Below, piece by piece: positions 22,026-31,796 of a DNA stretch of 64,000 bases (position 1 is its first letter; each line of letters begins with the position of its first letter). Location: NCBI GenBank assembly GCA_030015575.1, contig CM057346.1:114185899-114249898 (forward strand). The letters run 5' to 3'. Both the position numbers and the translations under genes were made by a program. This DNA is from Agapanthus africanus (lineage: Eukaryota; Streptophyta; Magnoliopsida; Asparagales; Amaryllidaceae). The notes below the pieces were generated by a model. That model ran no database searches. It was given only the letters and a program-made list of their open reading frames with translations, and was not told the origin of the DNA.

Positions 22026-23129
22026 GCCCAAGACTTAAAGTCTGATATGGAGAAACGCCCCTGCAAACTTTGAGAAAACTCAAAGAGAAAGAAAAGCAAG
22101 CTTTTAGCGAAAGAAGATCATTTTCTTCAAGGTATAGAACATGATTCTTGAACACAGAGATGAAATCATCACATAAAAAGAAGAACTATCTTTTAAAAAA
22201 GATCATAGATCTACAAATGACCAAGGTCTTTGATAAAAAAGAGATCAAAGATCTTACTATAAAAACAAAAAGAAGTATTCACTTCATCACCGATCCTTGA
22301 TCTACAAAGGCAGAGCCTTTTTTATAAATAAGAACTTTTGTTCATGAATCTTAAGGTAAAACCTCCTTTAAAAGAACATAAATCTGTTCTCTGATCATAA
22401 ATTTGATCAAGTACGCTCTTAAAAAGTGCCTTGCACTCATGAACTGCGTTTTTGCGCTCCTTGGACCGGCGCTCAGCGCCAAAACGTGCCACGTGTCAAC
22501 CATAGACACAGCTTGCGCTTTGCGCGTCTGAAACAGCGCACTGCACCCAAGGCGCTTGGCGCCAAGCGCAACACGTGTCATCCACATATGCGCCAGCGCA
22601 ATGCGCCCATGGACCAGCGCTCAGCGCTCACAAACTGGCATCTGCGCTTAGCGCAGAGCGCGACACTTACATGCGCGCCACGTGGCAGAAGCGCACTGCA
22701 CTTTTTTGATTGGCGCAAAGCGCCTAGCGGACCATGTGTTGCGTTGAATGAAGACAAATTGTTCTTTAAAGAGCCAAGGCTCTGATGAATGCCATGCATT
22801 CAATACAGGACAAAATATGTCAGAACCCAATTCTTAGCATTATTAAAAGGACCGAGCCCAAGCAAAGGCTCAATAGCCAGAATAAGAAAATGTTGAACAT
22901 TTATTGGACTTAGCCCAAGATTGGTCATAAGTCCTCAACTTATATTTATTTGAGCACATCTGCTCATGAATAATTCAACAGAACTTAGTCCCAAATTGGA
23001 CTAATGGACTACATATCTTTCAAGCAACTCACACCGGTTCAAGGGTACATCTCGTTACTCCTCTGATATTTGTCGTTGTAATCCTTCAACGTCTTTAGAG
23101 AGGTGACGGGTCCAACGACTACACATTTC

Positions 23130-23400
23130 TACGGACTGTGGGGTCCTTAAACTCATGGAATACGATGTCCTTAAACCCTATAGACTACGATGTCTTTAAA
23201 CTACGTACCGTGGGGTCCTTAAAGTCATGGACTACGCTGTCCTTAAACTTCATAGACTATGAAGTCTCTAAACCGGACTGTGGGGTCCTTAAACTCATGG
23301 ACCGCGATGTCCTTAAACTAACAACGGACCGAGATGTCCTTAAACTAATATTGGACCATAATGTCCTTAAACTAACTGACCGCAATGTGCCTAAACTAAG
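23130..23400 (+). repeat. Array of TCCTTAAACT-containing units in LTR
   Basis: About ten units of roughly 27-30 bp with the core GGTCCTTAAACTCATGGAC or GACCGNGATGTCCTTAAACT. Related to the array at 17995-18120 and inverted at 43020-43260. Confidence 0.8.
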
Positions 23401-23948
23401 TAACAGAGGCCAAATACTCTCTTGTTGGATCTAAATAAACCTGTTAAGTTGATCTTAGTCTAGAAATTAGACAAACGCATCCTTAACAAACGTTTAAGTT
23501 GATCTTAGTCTAAAATGAGACTAACGTATCCTTAAACACAACCCTAAACCCAAATCTAAGAAGATACGGATTTGGACTAATCCACGCCCTACGGGCGACA
23601 ACATAAATTAGTCTCCGTATACAATCCACGAGCAACCACAAACAAAACAAATACGCACGACACGAAGTGACCATCTGAAGAAGGAGAAAGTTGTTACCGC
23701 AATGCGGTAGCGTAATTAACTGCAGGGGCTTGCACCTGCAGGGAAGAGCGTCCCCACAATCAAAAAACCCCTCAAAAGAGAGGGAATCTGACGAAGTCTG
23801 CTACATCGGCCGCATCCGTTTAAACCATCGATACATGGTGCCATAAATCAACTTGGCATCTTCGGAGAGGTGGACGGATAGCACCAATTAGCATCTGCTC
23901 CCAGATTCAGGCAAGACGCTCGTCTTCCCGATTTCCGGTGGTAAATAG

Positions 23949-24041
23949 AGTTCAAGTGGCAAGAGTTCTAAGGGTGTAAATGGCGATAATGACAGTTGGG
24001 ATACAGTGGGGAGCAATGATGATGATGATGATGAGGCTTAG
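23949..24041 (+). pseudogene. Acidic C-terminal tail of an unidentified ORF
   Basis: Thirty open codons from a stop at 23946-23948 to TAG at 24039-24041, rich in Ser, Gly and Asp (DSWDTVGSNDDDDDEA). It begins right after the proposed Tat LTR end and precedes SIRE-like 3' non-coding sequence. It may be the end of a SIRE polyprotein or additional ORF cut off by the Tat element. Too short to identify. Confidence 0.3.
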
Positions 24042-25155
24042 TGAAGAGATGAGATATGAGACCTTATTTGTTTTTATTTCCTTTTGCTTTAGTTTTTGTT
24101 TTATGTTTGGATGGAAAAATGGTTAATTTTTTTTGATTTTACTAGATTTTTTGAGTATGAACCGATGTTTTTGTGGGTGATGTATCAAAATTTCTTTTAT
24201 GGTTTTATTTTTATGAATTTTAGTTGCAATTTGTTCTCTTGATATGAGTTACTTTTATATATGTCTTGTTTTTGCTCAAAACTAAGATAACTCTTACCTA
24301 TGGATGTGTGTCATTAACTTGCTTACACAAAATTCATGCTCTTTGAGATGATTGATGTATGTTAAAGGAATTTGTGTGCAAGTTTGCCTCCAATATTACT
24401 AGTGCTCAATTGTGATCATTTCTCTCGTGCTATTACACTTAATGGTTTAATATTTCATAATAGTGTGCATAACTTGGGTGTGCAAAAGAAAACGAAAGGT
24501 ATATTTTTTTGGCATATGTTTTTCTAAGAATCATCTTTCCAAAATAACCTCTGCAACCCATCGTTAGGGGAACCCAATTATGGATTTGTTGTTTATGACA
24601 TATCCTAAGATCTAGCGGAGTGTGTTTAGGGCCTTCATGGGGTTGTTGACACTAAAGATAAGAAAACCCTATTTTTTAAATATTTTTATCTCAACTTTTC
24701 CATCATATGATATTAGAACTTGATTATATATTGCATATGATTATCTTGCATGTATCGCTTACTTTTTCTTATCTTTTATACATGCTTGTTGACGTGAGCC
24801 CAATGCTTATTTTTCAAAATTATTCAAACGTTTAATTTTAACTCTTGCTTATATCAACTCCTATTAGTCTCCTATGCATACATTTTGGTGGAGTTATTCA
24901 AACGTTTAACATACCTTTGGTGTACGCATGCGTTTAGGGGGAGTAATTCAAACGTTTTAATCCTTAGGACACCCTTTTTGATAATATAAAAAAGGGGGAG
25001 AATAATAGGTTCGTATCAATATATTAAAGTTATTCAAATGTTTAAGTTCAGTATATTGATCTTTTTATCGATTATTGAAAGATTATTCAAACGTTTGATA
25101 TTCAATATATTGATATCTTCTATTAATATTTTGACATAATCAAAAAGAGGAAGAT
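24042..25155 (+). other. AT-rich 3' non-coding region of a SIRE-like copia element
   Basis: No coding sequence. Five copies of TTATTCAAACGTTTAA-like text (about 24825-25100), an AAAAAAGGGGGAGAATAATA tract at about 24988, and a final AATCAAAAAGAGGAAGAT PPT-like tract at 25138-25155 abutting the LTR. Repeated GGGGGAG phrases before the LTR are typical of SIRE 3' regions. Confidence 0.55.
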
Positions 25156-27170
25156 TGATGGTTTATGTATTTTCATAATACTACTATTTAGTTTTGATGA
25201 TATTATACAATATTAATATATTCACACATGTGTTTCATATTGTATATTTTATAATACCGTATATGGGCTTGGTCGTATTTGAGAAAGATTTGAGGATATC
25301 AACCAACATCAGCCTACGATGGAGGATGGAGGAAATTAAGTTAAAATGAAAAATCTAATGGAGGTTAGAGGATAATGGACTAGAGATCCTCAATGATCAC
25401 ATTCAAGTTCAAGAAGCTAAGGAGCCAAAAGTCTTAAGTTCAAAAGAACTCAATGTCCAGATATCGGAAGATTCATAATTTGGTAAAAGAATGATATCAG
25501 CATAGGAAATCAATGTGAGTACTCATGACTATGAAAAATATCACATTAAGCTCTTGAACAAACTCTTCATATTTTTTTTTCTTAAAAACTTGCATTGGTT
25601 TTCATTTAAAATCTTTTTCGAAAACCAAGTTCAAATTTTTCTGAAAAATCCTTCTTCATACTTGTGTAACATTGTACTTCAGACGTCAGTCCTTTTTTCC
25701 AAAATATGCAAAAGGTTTAAAATATAAGTTTCTTGCTTCAAAATAAATGTCTGAAACTTACCAGAACAAACGTCTAGATGTTTCGTGAGCTTACATTGTT
25801 TAAAACTTTTGACAGAACAGACGTCTGTTAAAGCTTCTTCATACATCTGTTTGTTCTCTAGATTTTTATTGGCTTAAACTTTTTACAGAAAAAACATCTA
25901 TCAAACCGTCTTCAGACTTCTGGTTGTTCTCTGTGTTTTCATGGCATTAAAACTTTTTGTGGGAAAAAACGTTTGAAGATTAAAAGCATTGAAAATCTTT
26001 TCTTTTTCAGACGTATGTCACTTGTTCTTCAAACGTCTGTTTGTTATCTGTACTTTCATTGTCCATGTTTTGAAAACCATGGCAAACTTTTGAAGCTATT
26101 TTTGACAAACGTTTGAAGCTCAAAATTATTTGGAAACATTTCTTCTTCAGACGTTAGTGTCTCTTTCTTCAGACATCTGTTTGCCTTCTGTGCCTTCTTG
26201 TAAAAACTATCGGAAAACGTCTAAAGCTTTATCAAACAAACGCCTGAAGCTAATTTATAGTCGTTGCTGATCCTTCTTCAGACGTCTGTCTGGTCGAACT
26301 TCAAATATCTGATAATGAATCTTTTTGACTAATTTGACTTGTAACAGGTAGTTTTTCTTGAGTGGAGTGGTATTTATTGAGAATTACTTTAGGTTTTCAA
26401 CAGAAGACTTGCAAAATTATTCTGAAATATTCCAAAGGCTTTTTCTCATCTCTTGTGGGAGCAAAAACTTTATTTTGATTATCTTTTCTCTCACACACTC
26501 AAAAGATCAATGAATTTAATTTAATTATTGCATACTCATTAAGTATTAGCTGTTAGCTTTAAAAGAAACTCTTTTGACAGTATTGTGTTTCATTGTAAAC
26601 CCTCTTTTTTTCTTTATGTAAGGATACCTTGAGTTAAAGAGAGTTCTTTGTAAGAGAGAAGAGTGAGAGAAGTTTTTCTTTCTTTATGTGAGGATTCTTG
26701 AGTGCAAGGATGCCTTTGTAAGGAATATGAACTTATGATCTTAATGGAGACGTGGTGTAAGAAGTTGCAGGTGCGCAACGTGTTATCTCGGTAGAGAGAT
26801 GTTTTAGTGGAAAGGGCTCGTACGTCTAACGATAGAGGACTGGGGGATCTCCCAAACTTCTCTAAAAGACTCATGTTTGTGTTTGCTATTTCTTTCTCTT
26901 ATTTTAGATTTCAATTTCTTAGATAGAAATTGCATGCTCAACATCTTTTTACTCTTTATCCTCTTTACTTACTTGATTTCTATATGTATTGCTTCCTATA
27001 TGTTCATGTGTTTACAATTGTAGATTGTTTAGCCTCTTATCCTTATTGGTATATCCTTTGCTTAAGCTTTGCAATTGTGTTTGTTTGGCAAGTGTAGTTT
27101 GTAGTATTTTTAATTTGATCTTATTTGTTACCTTGTTTTATTCACCCCTCCTCTAGGAAAACTTTCAACA
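25156..27170 (+). repeat. SIRE-like copia LTR
   Basis: 2015 bp, TGATGG...TTCAACA. SIRE landmarks: TTTTGATGATATTATACAAT shortly after the start, and TTATTCACCCCTCCTCTAGG close to the end. Interior (25740-26300) has many CAGACGTCTGTTTG-like phrases. What follows 27170 is not a PBS, so this is a 3' LTR, consistent with the PPT before it; no target duplication can be tested. Confidence 0.65.
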
Positions 27171-27479
27171 TCTTCAAGTGGAGTTGAAGATAGAGCCTAC
27201 TTGCCTCAAGTGGATCATTTAGGACTTCAAGGATCTACGATCAAGCTTGTTCCTTCAACTAGGAGAATAAAAGGAGTTCATTAAAGGAGCTTTGAAGGTT
27301 CTACAATGTTTGTAGCCTTAACATAGTAGTTAAAACTCTTAGTTTAGTTCCAAGTTATAATCTTTATACTTGTTTCCATGTCTAGTTTAGTTTTCATCTC
27401 TTGAATTTAAAAAAAAAATGAGCTTCCGCTTGTCTTTGATCAAAACCTAGAGAGCTAAACTAACTAATAGTATAGCCGT
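27171..27479. other. Flanking sequence, nothing recognised
   Basis: TTCAAGTGGAGTTGAAG-type text and a poly-A stretch (27410). No ORF, repeat or motif that I can assign. Confidence 0.4.
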
Positions 27480-28000
27480 AGATCTTTTATGATGCCGTAT
27501 CAGCTAAGAAGGGGCTCGACCATGCGGACTTCCTTATCATCTGGGCATTATTCCACGTTACTTTGCCGGCTATGTCTCATGAGCCAGATACATCTTATCA
27601 GCTGAGAAGGAGTTATTGCGGCAGACTGAACTTTACCCAGCAATCTATGCATCCTTGTTTGAATATCCCAAGACCCAGCCTTGGTGGATTAGAGCATTCT
27701 CGGAATAGTGGAATACCGTGATTAGCACGTTTATGATTTCGGATCGAGAGGTGTCCATATCTTTGCTGGAGTTCCAAAAGATCTTCGGGCTACCTATTAT
27801 AGGAGAACATATGAAGTGATAGTACATTGCGAGGAGTTTGTTTTTACTGCAGGCCCAGCTGCAGTGGATCTAACAGATGAGAATGCTATAACTTTTATCC
27901 ATGCGGGTCTCCGAAAGGTAATGCGGATATTCGAAGAGCTGGATATGGCATCACACGGCAAGGAGTCTCCTTTAAGGAACTTCACGAAAGTGTCGTAAAC
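27480..28000 (+). pseudogene. Plant mobile domain (PMD)-like coding sequence, N-terminal part
   Basis: Reading across stops, the text contains EKELLRQTELYPAIYASLFE, WWIRAFSE-stop-WNTVISTFM, and REVSISLLEFQKIFGLPIIGEH. The pattern of Trp-x(n)-TFM...GE/REVSI-x-L-x(2)-I-x-GLPI-x-G is that of the PMD/aminotransferase-like domain found in MAIN/MAIL-type genes and in many plant LTR elements. It continues EEFVFTAGPAAVDLTDENAIT... to TAA at 27998 and is cut at 28001 by a copia LTR. Further parts of the same gene probably lie at 37930-39817. Whether this is a host gene copy or an element-borne ORF is unresolved. Confidence 0.5.
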
Positions 28001-28500
28001 TGTAAGTCAATGTCGTGCACCCCACGTGTTTGCAGGGAGGCGGAAATTGCAAAAAATGATTTTTACGAGCTTCGCAAAACCAACTAGAACCAAGGATCGC
28101 CCATAAACCCTGGCTAGCAAACTACTTGAGGTTTAACTACTCGAATACGAAATTATACCTCACGATACATGTCCTTCGGGTCTTCATCATTGTCCTCCTC
28201 ATCTACGTAGACTCCAAGGATCAATCCGGATCGTAGATTCTTTGACGGCCTCCTTGAGTCAAAGACGATCTACTAGAGAGTCTATAGTCCGAGCTCCACC
28301 TCAAAACCGAGGTAACAAGGGAAACAAGCTTTCTAAACTTGATGTCCTAGGTGACGTAGAGTATGAAGATGGATTTATTTGTCTCTTGAAACCCTAGAAT
28401 TCTCAACACATGAGAGCTTTTAGGGTTTTGAAGTGAGAAAGAAGAAGAGAGCTAACATGAGAGCTCACTTGAGGAAAGAGAAATGATTTTGATAAATGAT

Positions 28501-28530
28501 CACTACTATAATAGGGGGTTGCCCCTACGG
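28501..28530. repeat. CACTA left terminal inverted repeat
   Basis: CACTACTATAATAGGGGGTT then GCCCCTACGG; pairs imperfectly with 35633-35662 (about 24 of 30 positions by eye). Confidence 0.9.
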
Positions 28531-28740
28531 ATATTGAAATCTATAGGGGCAGATTTATTTTGGCCCTACGGATTAGTCCGCAGGGCTAGACGGTTGCCCC
28601 TACGGTCCTTACATATTTATATAAAAATTATTAAATCTTAAATTGTTGTTTGCCCCTACGGAGCCGCAAACCAAGAACCTACGGACTTATCCGTAGGGGC
28701 ATCTAAATAGGGATTTAAGTTAAAAGCTCAGATCGATCCC
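28515..28740. repeat. CACTA left subterminal repeats
   Basis: Several copies of CCCCTACGG and its inverse CCGTAGGGG, spaced tens of bases. Such short motifs bind the TNPA-type transposition factor in characterised CACTA elements; the binding here is inferred. Confidence 0.8.
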
Positions 28741-28942
28741 TACGCTCATTATTCCCAATTCTCGCGCGAACAAAAAATTCCCAAACCCTCGTTCCCGCCG
28801 ATCGATCGTCGTTCTCGTCGTTCTCGCCATCGCTAGCGCCGCCGATTCGCCGTAGCCACCGCCTGCTTTCGTCGTAGCCACCACCTGCTTTCGTCGTCGC
28901 CAGCGTCAGCTCATCGGAGTTCTCGTCATCGCCTCTGCACAG
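28741..28942 (+). promoter_or_regulatory. CACTA 5' leader exon with splice donor
   Basis: GC-rich, pyrimidine-rich leader (repeats of GTCGTTCTCGTCGTTCTCGC and TAGCCACCGCCTGCTTTCG) ending CACAG|GTAAGAAA at 28942/28943, a consensus splice donor. Position and composition fit the untranslated first exon of the transposase transcript. No convincing TATA box. Confidence 0.5.
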
Positions 28943-28974
28943 GTAAGAAATTCTTCAATTACTCAAATTTTTGA

Positions 28975-29302
28975 TTGGGGGTGGGGCTAGGGCTGCGGGC
29001 TGGGGCTAAGGCTGGGGCTGGGGCTAGGGCTAGGGTTGGGGCTGGGGCTATGGTTAGGGTTGGGGATCGGACTCAGGCTGCGGCTAGGGCTGTGGTTGGG
29101 GTTGGGGCTCGGGCTGCGGCTAGGGCTGTGGTTGGGGTTGGGGTTGGGGCTCGGGCTGCGGTTAGCGTTAGGGTTGGGGCTAGGGCTGGGGCTGGGGCTG
29201 GGCTGCAGTTGGGGTTAGGGTTCGGCAGGGGGTTGCTGTTGGGGTTGGAGTTGGGGTTGGGGTTAGGGTTAAGGTTGGGGTTGGGGTTGGGGTTGGGGTT
29301 TT
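28975..29302 (+). repeat. G-rich GGGGTT/GGGGCT minisatellite
   Basis: Degenerate GGGGYT-type six-base repeats, purest at 29274-29299 as (TTGGGG)n. The 109-codon ORF over it (Gly, Ala, Arg, Val only) is repeat-derived. Lies in the presumed first intron of the CACTA transcript. Confidence 0.88.
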
Positions 29303-31000
29303 AGATTTCAGGGTCTAAGTTAATTTCCATTCTAATTAGCATTAAGCTCGTTAATTGAAATGTTGATGATAATCATAAGAGGAAAATGTGTCTAGTTTGA
29401 GAAGGTGTTGGAAACTGGACTAATAATGTGGGTAAAGCCCAGTTTAATTAATAATTTTACTTTTCATTCTCAAATTTTCTTAGAAACGGAGACTGTTTTG
29501 TGGAACTTTTAGCCGTTGGGCATGTTGGGGTTTTGTTTTTGGAGTCATCGGACATGGCATTTGGTAGGTATCCAAAGACCCCGTGTCTGATTTTGGATAT
29601 TTTTGATTGATTTAAAATATGGGTCTGAGTGGTCCCTTAATTTGATCTGGTTGGGGTTTGAGTATGCAAAGGATTTGTAGTCTGGTGGAAATTTTGTGGG
29701 TGTTTTCGGTTGAATATGTTTGCTAATTGCATAAGATGCTCATAAGATTCTGGATTTTGAGGATGGGCCGTTGTAATTAGAAATGCTTAGAATTGTAGGA
29801 CCTTCTTTATTTTAGTTATATTAACGTAATTCAAATAGAAATTCCTTGGAATTTTTTAGTCCAGAGAATCTTGATCGAGTCTCAGGATCATATTGATTCA
29901 AGAATTTTGTGTGACACCAAAGACTGGACGTTAGACGAATAGCCGGTGGTAAAACTTCTTAAAGTATATTAATTTTGAATCTTCTTCTAAACTCAATGAT
30001 TCTACATTGATAAAGAAAAGCTTAGATATCGATGACAAATGGCCGCATATTACAAGTTACAAAGATGATGTTCAACACCTTCCCAACTTTTTCATTGCTT
30101 GTGATATTTTCTCTCCTCTCTCTCCTTTTCTCCTGGTCTCTGTCTATCATGAAACTTTAGGCATGCAAATTAAGACTCTCTCCTCTTTTTGGTTATTATT
30201 TTTCCCTTTCTCGTCTTAATTATTGAGATGGAGATTTGATTAGAGTTTTGGTGTTCATAATTTCATAATATGAGCAAGGCAATTGACAAATCATCATGAT
30301 GTTGTTATGATCATAGCAAGATGTAGGTGCTTGTGTGTTGGTACTAAAGCATGATACAATCTCTTTTATTGCTAGTGGATGCGTTTTGTTCAAAGAGTCT
30401 TTTCCTTCTAGTAATTTTCCTCTTTAGGGAGTTTTCGACATTGAAATCTCACTAGTTGATAATGTTAAATGAGTTCTAGTCCTAGTTTGCTACATTTTAT
30501 GATATATAGTAGATGGTGATACTTCTTTAAGTGCTTGTCACATTAACTTGGAAGCCGACCATACCAAAGGTTGTGGAGGACATAATTATCGAGACACGAA
30601 TCAAATGGTTTCATGTTAGAGCTACATCTTCACTCGAACTTTGGACATGTACAAAAGGAAGAGTTAATGTACATGTTATTAGAACTCATAAGTGTAAGAT
30701 GTCCTCTTTCTCTATTTAAAAAAAATACAAAATATAAAAGGAATTGTTTTTTGCTCCAATAACAAAACTTTCCGAAATTTTTAAAACCAGTGGTTTACCT
30801 CTCACAACCATAATTTATTCTCAAAATGGGCTTCCTTTAAATAGTTCATTAAAATATTTAAATGAAATAAGATAGAGAGGAAGAAGGATCTATACTTAAG
30901 TGCATAAAAAACCAAAAAGGAAAACGAAGGAAAACAACAAAAAAGAAACCAAAAGATAGAGAAGGTAAAGCTAGAAGAATCGCGCCATTAGCTGCGAGTC
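29303..31000. other. CACTA interior, probable intron sequence
   Basis: AT-rich, no repeat or domain recognised. The ORFs at 30007-30219 and 30531-30719 have no recognisable motif. A run of A at 30718-30730 and a poly-A/GAA-rich stretch at 30900-30965 interrupt it. Confidence 0.4.
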
Positions 31001-31005
31001 ATCTT

Positions 31006-31093
31006 TTAAATGAGCCCCTTCTTTGATCCCTTGCCAGCAGCCATCACAATCCCCATATATATAATTTCTTCAGGCAGTCCACTTAGCCGGTAC
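31006..31093 (-). pseudogene. Candidate captured terminal exon of an unknown gene
   Basis: On the - strand a 3' splice site (TGCTATTTTCAG) is followed by 28 open codons, YRLSGLPEEIIYMGIVMAAG then KGSKKGLI, and TAA at 31008-31006. Splice acceptor, protein-like composition and stop suggest the last exon of a host gene caught in the transposon, on the strand opposite to the transposase. I do not recognise the protein. Confidence 0.35.
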
Positions 31094-31180
31094 CTGAAAA
31101 TAGCATAAGTGTCACACGACAACAATTAATTTCTATCGGTTAACATACGTTCGATATTCGTCGTGACAAAGAAATATACA

Positions 31181-31267
31181 AAGTTGATCTTAGTCTAAAA
31201 TAGCATCCGCCCAGAAGTTCAGGCCCGGACGTCCTAACGTCCCGGTCGCGTCTTTCGGCGGAGAACA
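31181..31267 (+). repeat. Tat LTR-end relic inside the CACTA element
   Basis: AAGTTGATCTTAGTCTAAAA (as at 23500) is joined to CGGACGTCCTAACGTCCCGG...GGCGGAGAACA, which matches, inverted, the Tat LTR end at 42467-42510 for about 40 bp without a mismatch. Two LTR pieces about 400 bp apart in the full LTR are adjacent here, so the relic is internally deleted. Confidence 0.65.
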
Positions 31268-31550
31268 TATGTGACATGTGATATATATGCATGCATGTGT
31301 TTATGTGATATGTGCGTATGTATGCATTTAAGTAAAAACAACCCTACACTTAAGCGAAATCATAAATTGAAACACACATATATAGAATACAACTCATACA
31401 TGGGTATCCTCAAATCTAACTTTAATTATCGATAATTTATTCTTTTCAATGACAAACGCACACATAAAGCATATACACGGATTTTCTCCTTTGTCAGTAA
31501 CCATCATGTTCTTAGATTTCTCAATATATTCATCATAACCTACAATTTAT

Positions 31551-31796
31551 ATGATACAGTCGAACATGACCCATGAGTACGTCAGGGTTAAGGACTGGAT
31601 GTATGTGAATTGGAAACAACGTATGCAACCTAAGTTTGTCACTGGGGTTTCTGCTTTCATTGAATTTGCACGCGCATATAATAAGAAGGAGAAGACAGTA
31701 ATGTGGCAGAAGAAGAAGGAGAAGACAGTAATGTGGCAGAAGAAGAAAAAAATGACATTCCTTGTTCTCTGTTTCAGCATCAATCTTCTGATATGA
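31551..31796 (+). pseudogene. CACTA transposase (TNPD-type) N-terminal remnant
   Basis: ORF of 81 codons with VKDWMYVNWKQRMQPKFVTG-VSAFIEFARAY. This fits the transposase-associated N-terminal domain of plant CACTA transposases: a W-M-Y motif, then an F-x-x-G-V-x-x-F-x-x-F-A helix. The Cys-rich continuation (CPC-x2-C) and the whole DDE domain are missing. The downstream part is a 30 bp in-frame duplication (KEKTVMWQKK twice, 31691-31750) followed by an unrelated tail. Non-functional. Confidence 0.6.

Larger units (their letters stand above)
1..23945 (+). mobile_element. Ty3/gypsy Tat-lineage LTR retrotransposon, 5' truncated by window, split by a copia insertion
   Basis: Order on the + strand: gag (from the window edge), protease, [copia insertion 3077-13475], third knuckle module, RT, RNase H, second archaeal-type RNase H, integrase with GPY motif, long repeat-rich 3' region, antisense ORF, polypurine tract, 3' LTR. 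A second RNase H after the RT-linked one, and extra ORFs between integrase and LTR, are known traits of the Tat clade (Ogre/Retand and relatives). The reading frame is interrupted many times, so the copy is dead. The 5' LTR lies left of base 1, so LTR divergence cannot be measured. The 3' end near 23945 is set by similarity to the - strand Tat LTR end at 42467, not by a target duplication. Confidence 0.85.
20724..23945 (+). repeat. 3' LTR of Tat element
   Basis: About 3.2 kb. Contains TATA-like sequences (21351, 22017), an internal duplication (21474-21770), several ACGTG boxes, a GCGC-rich block (22430-22720), and a terminal part (23020-23945) that is repeated inverted at 42467-43360. The end is assigned where similarity to the - strand Tat LTR stops (GATTTCCGGTGGTAAA here, GTCTTTCGGCGGAGAACA there). 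ORFs such as 22426-22785 are GC-rich shadows with no protein-like content. Confidence 0.65.

Noticed and set aside
22426..22785. 119-codon + strand ORF (and its - strand partners) in the Tat LTR
   Set aside because: GCGC-rich LTR text open in several frames at once, with no protein-like pattern; treated as chance.
29274..29299. Interstitial telomere
   Set aside because: The unit is TTGGGG, not the plant TTTAGGG, and it grades into GGGGCT repeats.
28975..29304. 109-codon Gly/Ala/Arg/Val ORF
   Set aside because: It is a translation of the G-rich minisatellite; other frames of the same tract are equally open.
30531..30719. Possible MULE/SWIM-type transposase piece
   Set aside because: A few residues (WTCTKGRVNVHVI) vaguely recall such domains, but the C-x-C...C-x-H pattern is not there.
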